64,000 nucleotides of DNA from Cycas panzhihuaensis (taxonomy: Eukaryota > Cycadophyta): assembly GCA_023213395.1 (NCBI GenBank), contig CM041465.1, forward strand, positions 251,975,741 to 252,039,740, in the 5' to 3' direction. The position numbers and the translations under genes are program-made. Position 1 is the stretch's first letter. Every line of letters begins with the position of its first letter. Below are positions 59,203 to 64,000 of the stretch, piece after piece. The notes below the pieces were generated by a model. That model ran no database searches. It worked only from the letters and a program-made list of their open reading frames with translations, and had not been told where the DNA came from.

Positions 59203-60253
59203 TGATCCAAAAAGAGCTTAGTTGGTGAAGAAATCAATTATCAACCTTTCCTCCTTGAGATCCTGGGAGTTAGTGTAGAAAGCTCAATAACATCAAAACA
59301 ACAATGAGCCCATGAAAGGAAAATTCTACACCAAATCAATTATTCTTGACATTGATCCAAAAGTATGATGAGTAATACTTTTATTAAACCATGAAAATCT
59401 CCATTTAATGGTGGAGAAATCAACTAGCAAAAGAATGGTAAAATTACAAGGAGTAAATGTTACAATTATACCATAAGGGATTCCAACCTCCAAATGCTTC
59501 TCCAAGGATGCTTCCCAAGTCAAGTCTCCAAGAACCACCTCTCCAACCCGTAGAAGGGCTCAATTTATAGAAAGAAACCTGAATTGCATGTTTAACAAGT
59601 GGCAATCATGCAAGTATAACCACTAACAACCGGAATACATGTTGTCCAAGTGGCCTTCATACAATTCTTAAAAAGTTACAGTTTGTAACAGATCTTAACG
59701 TACTCCAATTTGGCTCAAATTTGGTACACGATAGGAACGTATGTCCCCTCAAATTTCCTCAAATTTTCAGCTCATTTGGATGTCATTTGACCGCATTTTT
59801 ATTCATTTAGTAATAATATGTATTTGTTGTTTTTCCATTGTCCAAGTGGCCTTCATACAATTCATAAAAGTTATGGCTTGTAATCGACCTTAACGGACTC
59901 CAATTTAGCTCAAATTTTGTACACGATAGGAACGTATGTCTCCTCCGCTTCCTCAAAATTTTAGCTCATTTTGATGTCATTTGGCCATGTTTCTATTCAT
60001 ATAATCAAAATATATATTTTCTGTTTTTTTCTGCTAACTGTGGGATTAATTTTTATGCAAAGACAAGGCTTGAACTCTAATCAAATGATATTTTCTGAAC
60101 CCCACCTTTTGTACACATCTAGTGAGATGTGTCTTATCCCTTTAAACAAAATTTCATAGAGTTTTGATACCATTTGGCCATATCTCTTTTAGTTATGCCA
60201 ATGCCTAGCATTTTCCTCATCCTGTAAACATATGGTAGATCCTCCTGGATCAC
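59203..60253 (-). repeat. Gypsy-6 5' LTR (1051 bp)
   Basis: Pairs with 53553-54601; right-hand CTGAC at 60254-60258. Confidence 0.95.
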
Positions 60254-60258
60254 TGACA

Positions 60259-60403
60259 CAAATAAACGAGGAAATTTTGGGAGGACCGAGGCAGCAGGAG
60301 CCGCCTTGAGACAGAGTGGGGGAGGGATACCCCGAAATTTTGATTTTTTTGGAATTTTGTTGAGCAAGGATGCTCAAACCCATAACTGTTGACCCGGGAT
60401 AGA
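60259..60403 (+). pseudogene. End of element-5 extra ORF and pre-LTR region
   Basis: Joined to 53552 the frame reads IITTLTQINEEILGGPRQQE and stops at about 60309. A purine-rich GTGGGGGAGGGA lies at 60316-60327 and GACCCGGGATAGA abuts the LTR; either could be the polypurine tract. Confidence 0.6.
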
Positions 60404-61230
60404 TGTTGGAGTCAAAAGTGATCCAATGGTTGTGTGAGGACCAGAGGTAGGTCAGATAACCTGAGTTGTGTGTGCATGCACCGCACGAGGTACGCACGAG
60501 ACAAAACGCGTAAAAACTAGCATTCTAGGTGCGTATGATAGGTGCGTGCACAGGCACGTATGATGATACGCACTACCAACGACGGAACCAAAGCGAGCGG
60601 TACGCACGACTCAAGGGGACTAGTGAAGACCTGTCGAGGTGCCAGACATACGTACGGACGTATGGACTCAAAGGACGGATTAATTAAGGCTAAACAAGTG
60701 GTTGAGTGGAAGGGTACGCATGACTGAAGGGGTACGGTTATGACAAAATATAACCCTTCAAACCAAAGGTACCAAAGATGAGTACTTAAGGAGGTACGCA
60801 TGATTCACTGGTTAGGTGAGAGCCAAATATCACGGATGCACAAAGGTGCGAGAGCCAAGACGCATGATGACCATTTGGAGCATCACCGTATGATAAGTAC
60901 CATCTAGGTACGCATTGTAACAGAAAGATCAGATGTCTTTGGAATGCTCAGAATGCATTCCAACCTCTGTAAAATGAACTGTTGACTTAATAAAAAGAAG
61001 AGTTATGTGGAAATTGGTGTATTCTTGGTGTTGTGATGATGATTTGCTGAGTATGTATTGATTTTTGTACTGTTGTGTACCATTTTGTGAATTATATATG
61101 GAATGTATGTGGAATGTATGTGAATGACCATGTTGATGATCCACGAAACTAGACTATAGCTACTGTAACCTTGACAAGTGTAGCAAGGGGTGTCTTGTAA
61201 GTGTAACAAGGCACCCCCCAGCAGTCAACA
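60404..61230 (+). repeat. Element-5 3' LTR (827 bp)
   Basis: Pairs with 47102-47918 and carries the same GTACGCA motif series; ends GCAGTCAACA before ATATC (61231-61235). Confidence 0.92.
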
Positions 61231-61235
61231 ATATC

Positions 61236-61980
61236 ATCAAAGAAAACCACCACAAATTTCCTTAGAATGTGTTTTAATATTGAATTCATTATGCTCTAGA
61301 AAGTGGTTAGAGCATTTGTTAAGTCGAAAGGCATAACCTTGAATTCAAACAATCCTTCATGCATTTTAAATGCAGTTTTGTAGACACCTTCTTCTTTGAC
61401 CCTTATTTGGTAGTATCCTGAGCATAGATCTATTTTTGAAAAATATTGGACTCCATGTAACTCGTCTAACAAATCTTCGATACTTGGGATAGGATACCAA
61501 TTCTTTATGGTCAATTTATTTAGGCAACGATAATCCACACACGTTCTGTAAGATCTGTCCTTCTTTGGATTAACTACCATGGGAAAAGCGAATGGACTCA
61601 TGCTTTTTGCCATTATGCCTTAGAGTAACAATTCTTGTGTGACCTTTTTAATTTCCTTCCTGAGATGATAAGGATGTCTATATGGAGGAATATTGACCAG
61701 TATTGCTCCAGGAATAAGATCTATTGCGTGTTCCAATTCCCTTTTCGATGGCAGTCCTTGGGGTTCTTCAAAAACTCTCTAATGTTCTTCTAAGATTGCC
61801 TGAATCTCTGGGAGGACGTCTTCTATTTCTACTTGATAACACGACATTATATATGCTTGCAGATTCTTCTTTAGAATTTCTTCCATTATCTGAGACTATA
61901 CAAGCTGAATTGGAGGTGTGGTTGGGGCTTGTAGTCGATATTTGTGACCTTTTTGTCAAAAACACATAAATCTTGTCATA
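61236..61980 (-). pseudogene. Gypsy-4 RT, N-terminal half
   Basis: ORF 61613-61296 has FPMVVNPKKDRSYRTCVDYR, NKLTIKNWYPIPSIEDLLDE and FSKIDLCSGYYQIRVKEEGV. Just left of it the strand reads FVVVFFDDI up to the insertion point and continues across element-5 at 47096 with LIYSKT. 61620-61980 is the protease-RT link with stops. Confidence 0.88.
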
Positions 61981-61983
61981 TAG

Positions 61984-62400
61984 TTAGTAATGATGTTCCC
62001 CAGTGTTTGTAGCCATTGAATCCTCAGAATTGCATCCACTCTGCCTATGGGCATAGCAAACATACAAGTTGTGACCTTGTAATCGTTGATCTGGAGAGTT
62101 ATGTCTTTGCAGTATCCTCCACACGGCGTTGTTCTCCCATTTGCTATTGACACCTAGAATGTGTTGAGGGGTTTCACTTGTAATCCCAGTTTTTCTGTTG
62201 ATGCCTTGTTTGTAAAATTGCATGTGCTCCCACTGTCAACCAAGATTGATACTAGTGTTCCCTTGATTTGTCCTTGGAATCTTAGGGTTTGCAAGGATAC
62301 TTGTTGCCCGATAATGGCCTGTAATGAGATTTGGACATTCCCTGCATCCACTTCCAAAAGTTCAACTTCCTCCCTTTCGATGCTCTATTCTTGTTCTACT
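61984..62400 (-). pseudogene. Gypsy-4 protease
   Basis: ORF 62357-62154 reads QTLRFQGQIKGTLVSILVDS then GSTCNFTNKASTEKLGLQVK: a retropepsin with an intact DSGST site. Followed by ORF 62153-61956 with VDAILRIQWLQTLGNIITNY, the usual protease end of this lineage. Confidence 0.85.
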
Positions 62401-62439
62401 TCTTCCTCTACTTCTTTTGGCATTTTTGCATCCTCATTA

Positions 62440-63230
62440 TTGATCATAAAAAACCTTCTTTGTTGGGCATTGGTGTTCCTTATTCCATTTCCCTCCACAC
62501 TTGAAGCATATCCCTTTTATTATGTGCTCCTCTTTTGTTGTTCCTAAGCTTTCTCCTCTATTTCTTATAGCTAATGGAAGATCTGCTTTGTTCTTGATTT
62601 TGCCCAATTAGGATTCTAGATCTGATATGATGGTGGATTATATCTCCTTGTATATGTTGGTCTGTTGTCTCTGAGTTCTACCTCCACATTTCTTGCTATC
62701 CAAATTGCTACTTGGAGTTGTGGTGGGTCTGTTGCTTTAACTTTAAATTTGATCTGATTTTTCAATCCATTGATATAAATCTCCAATAAACATTCCTGCA
62801 GTATTTTTTCTGAGACCATACATTGTAGAGTTTGAAATTGTTTCGTGTATTCTTGGACTGTTCCCTATTGATGTAATCGTGTTAACTGAGCAAAGTAATC
62901 TGTGTTCCAAGATTTGTCATATTGCCCTATTCATCCTACTCTTAAATTCTGTCAGGTCTATTATATTAGTAATTTTATCTTTTTCCACCAATAGTACCAC
63001 CTTAACGCCCTTCCATTTAAGTGTAAGGATGCTATTTCTATCTTTTCCTTAGTTGTTGAGTTATAGACCTTAAAATAGTTCTCCATTTGTAAGATCCAAT
63101 TTGTGATATTCTTAGATGCTTTTGGATCAATTTTTTCAAGATAATCTTGCCCCTTTTCATCCATTATCCATGTTGGGAATTCTCCTTTCATAAACTTGTC
63201 CATCGAATCTCTTGGTCTCATTTCCTTGGT
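62440..63230 (-). pseudogene. Gypsy-4 gag and zinc knuckle
   Basis: ORF 63221-62961 encodes KASKNITNWILQMENYFKVY and ATALHLNGRALRWYYWW-like sequence (ASLHLNGRALRWYYWWKKIK), the gag core. ORF 62819-62616 continues it (ECLLEIYINGLKNQIKFKVK). The knuckle lies at about 62460-62520. Confidence 0.82.
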
Positions 63231-63568
63231 TTACTTGATTGTTCCAGGCATCCATCTAATCTATTCCAGATGCATTGTTGTTATCCATTTCTCCACCCAA
63301 TACGTTCTATGTTGCTTGATCCACTTTTGCTAGTTAGTAACTCTTGGATTAGGATTGTTAAGGCCTTTATAATCTAGTTTAATTCTAATACGCCTTCAAT
63401 TTTTTCCTCTGAAGTTCTAGATTGGGTTGCCATCTTCCCGGGAATGAGGTTTTTCCCTGACCTCAATTCCTTTTACGTTTCCCTTGGGGGGGCGGGGGCG
63501 CAAAATTCCTAACCTTTTTGAGCTTTTACCTCTACCCTTTCCCCTCGAAACGAAACTCTAATACCACT
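63231..63568 (-). other. Gypsy-4 leader and PBS
   Basis: Non-coding. The PBS is just left of the LTR (minus: AGTGGTATTAGAGTTTCG), tRNA-Met type. A G-run at 63486-63499 stands out on the plus strand. Confidence 0.7.
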
Positions 63569-64000
63569 TGAAGTGATCTAGTTCTACTTTTATAACAATT
63601 TTCCTCAAAATACAGGTAATAATCCACAGAAAGACAATAACTAGATGCTATTCAACAGGAAAATGAACAAGGAACAGGAATTACAAAATCCACAAAAGTA
63701 AATAATAATCTTTATTATCGAATAATATCAAAAATAGAACGAAATTACATCAAAATGCCAGTCTTTCCTGAAAAAATGAGCTTTCCTCTTCGAGGCAAGG
63801 AACCCTCCGAACTTAAGCCCCTAAATGGGCAAGCTAATTGCAGCCCTAGAACCAAAAATATGCAACTAAAAGAACCTCCAAAGATAGTTTGGGATGTAGC
63901 CCAAACTTCCTATTTATAGTGATCAAAATACTTCAATTAGAAGTCAACCAGACTGGGTGATATTCTCCTTAATATTGCTCAAATAGAAGTCGGCCAAACT
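63569..64000 (-). repeat. Gypsy-4 5' LTR (first 432 bp in window)
   Basis: Starts TGAAGTGATCTAG and follows 44374 onward with scattered substitutions; runs off the window end. Confidence 0.92.

Larger units (their letters stand above)
53553..60253 (-). mobile_element. Gypsy-6: full-length Ty3/gypsy element nested in element-5
   Basis: LTRs 53553-54601 and 59203-60253 (TGATCC...GGATCA), perfect CTGAC duplication, PBS of tRNA-Met type (minus: TGGTATCGAGCC) at 59186-59199, polypurine tract complement GGCTCCCCTTCCTT at 54603. Reading leftward: gag, protease, RT, RNase H, integrase with long C-terminal extension. Different family from gypsy-1 to -4. The LTR pair is very similar and its RT keeps YLDD, so it is the youngest insertion here, but frameshifts are present. 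Confidence 0.95.
47102..61230 (+). mobile_element. Element-5: non-autonomous Tat/Athila-like LTR element lacking RT, RNase H and integrase core
   Basis: Perfect ATATC duplication, LTRs 47102-47918 and 60404-61230, PBS TGGTTCCGTTGCC unlike the tRNA-Met sites of the other elements. Order: gag with two CCHC knuckles, protease, proline-rich region, integrase C-terminal fragment, repeat-rich spacer, an extra ORF, 3' LTR. No RT, RNase H or integrase core is seen anywhere inside, even after removing gypsy-6. Propagation would need enzymes from a relative. Protease style (GGAAVN; ERPWLY) points to the Tat/Athila side of Ty3/gypsy. Confidence 0.88.
44374..64000 (-). mobile_element. Gypsy-4: Ty3/gypsy chromovirus-like element split by element-5; 5' LTR leaves the window
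   Basis: 3' LTR 44374-44872 and 5' LTR from 63569. Reading leftward from the PBS: gag, knuckle, protease, RT (first part), [element-5, 47102-61230], rest of RT, RNase H, integrase, chromodomain. The element-5 insertion lies inside the RT catalytic box. A clear C-terminal chromodomain marks it as a chromovirus. Broken by stops. Confidence 0.92.

Noticed and set aside
1-64000. CRISPR arrays, bacterial operons, tRNA or rRNA genes
   Set aside because: No regularly spaced direct repeats with unique spacers, and no cloverleaf or rRNA core was recognised; PBS sites are short tRNA complements, not tRNA genes.

Overview
This window looks like nuclear DNA from a seed plant with a large, transposon-filled genome. 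The evidence is the PHL/SPT20-like gene with plant GT-AG introns, the density of nested Ty1/copia and Ty3/gypsy LTR retrotransposons, and decayed plant gene fragments. The very long intron and the old, layered insertions would suit a gymnosperm such as a conifer, but that is inference. I see no bacterial genes, tRNA or rRNA genes, CRISPR array or organelle insert.

Layout. (1) 1-4369: minus-strand 3' part of a PHL/SPT20-like nuclear protein gene. Three exons join in phase (3053-2892, 2796-2698, 2474 to 904 or 840), followed by intron with simple repeats. (2) 4370-17690: a minus-strand gypsy element (gypsy-1) split by a plus-strand copia element (copia-A, 7680-15312). (3) 17691-22516: old sequence with a hAT-type transposase relic and small tandem duplications. 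(4) 22517 to about 37510: copia-B (plus strand, 3' end missing), interrupted by gypsy-2 (25291-31041) and gypsy-3 (31831-36763), both minus. (5) About 37510-40407: same-strand fragments of three unrelated housekeeping genes: METTL18-like protein-histidine methyltransferase, succinyl-CoA ligase alpha, and GAPDH. The last two are fused in one reading frame. (6) 40408-44373: 5' part of copia-C (plus). (7) 44374 to beyond 64000: gypsy-4 (minus), split by element-5 (plus, 47102-61230), itself split by gypsy-6 (minus, 53553-60253).

The nesting can be read base by base. Copia-A has target duplication ATGAG, gypsy-1 ATCCA/ATCTA, gypsy-2 AACAA/AACAG, element-5 ATATC and gypsy-6 CTGAC. Removing each insert rejoins the reading frame of the older element. 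No element looks competent: all carry stops or frameshifts, several have lost catalytic residues, and in copia-A every in-frame stop of pol can be explained by a C-to-T change on one strand or the other.

Most unusual contents. Element-5 keeps gag, protease and an integrase C-terminal tail but no reverse transcriptase, RNase H or integrase core. It has an extra plus-strand ORF before its 3' LTR, and its LTRs and a 3' spacer are dotted with a repeated GTACGCA-type motif. Next is the succinyl-CoA ligase/GAPDH chimera beside a METTL18 relic. Finally, no exon upstream of 3053 is visible, so the PHL-like gene either has an intron longer than about 61 kb or is truncated.
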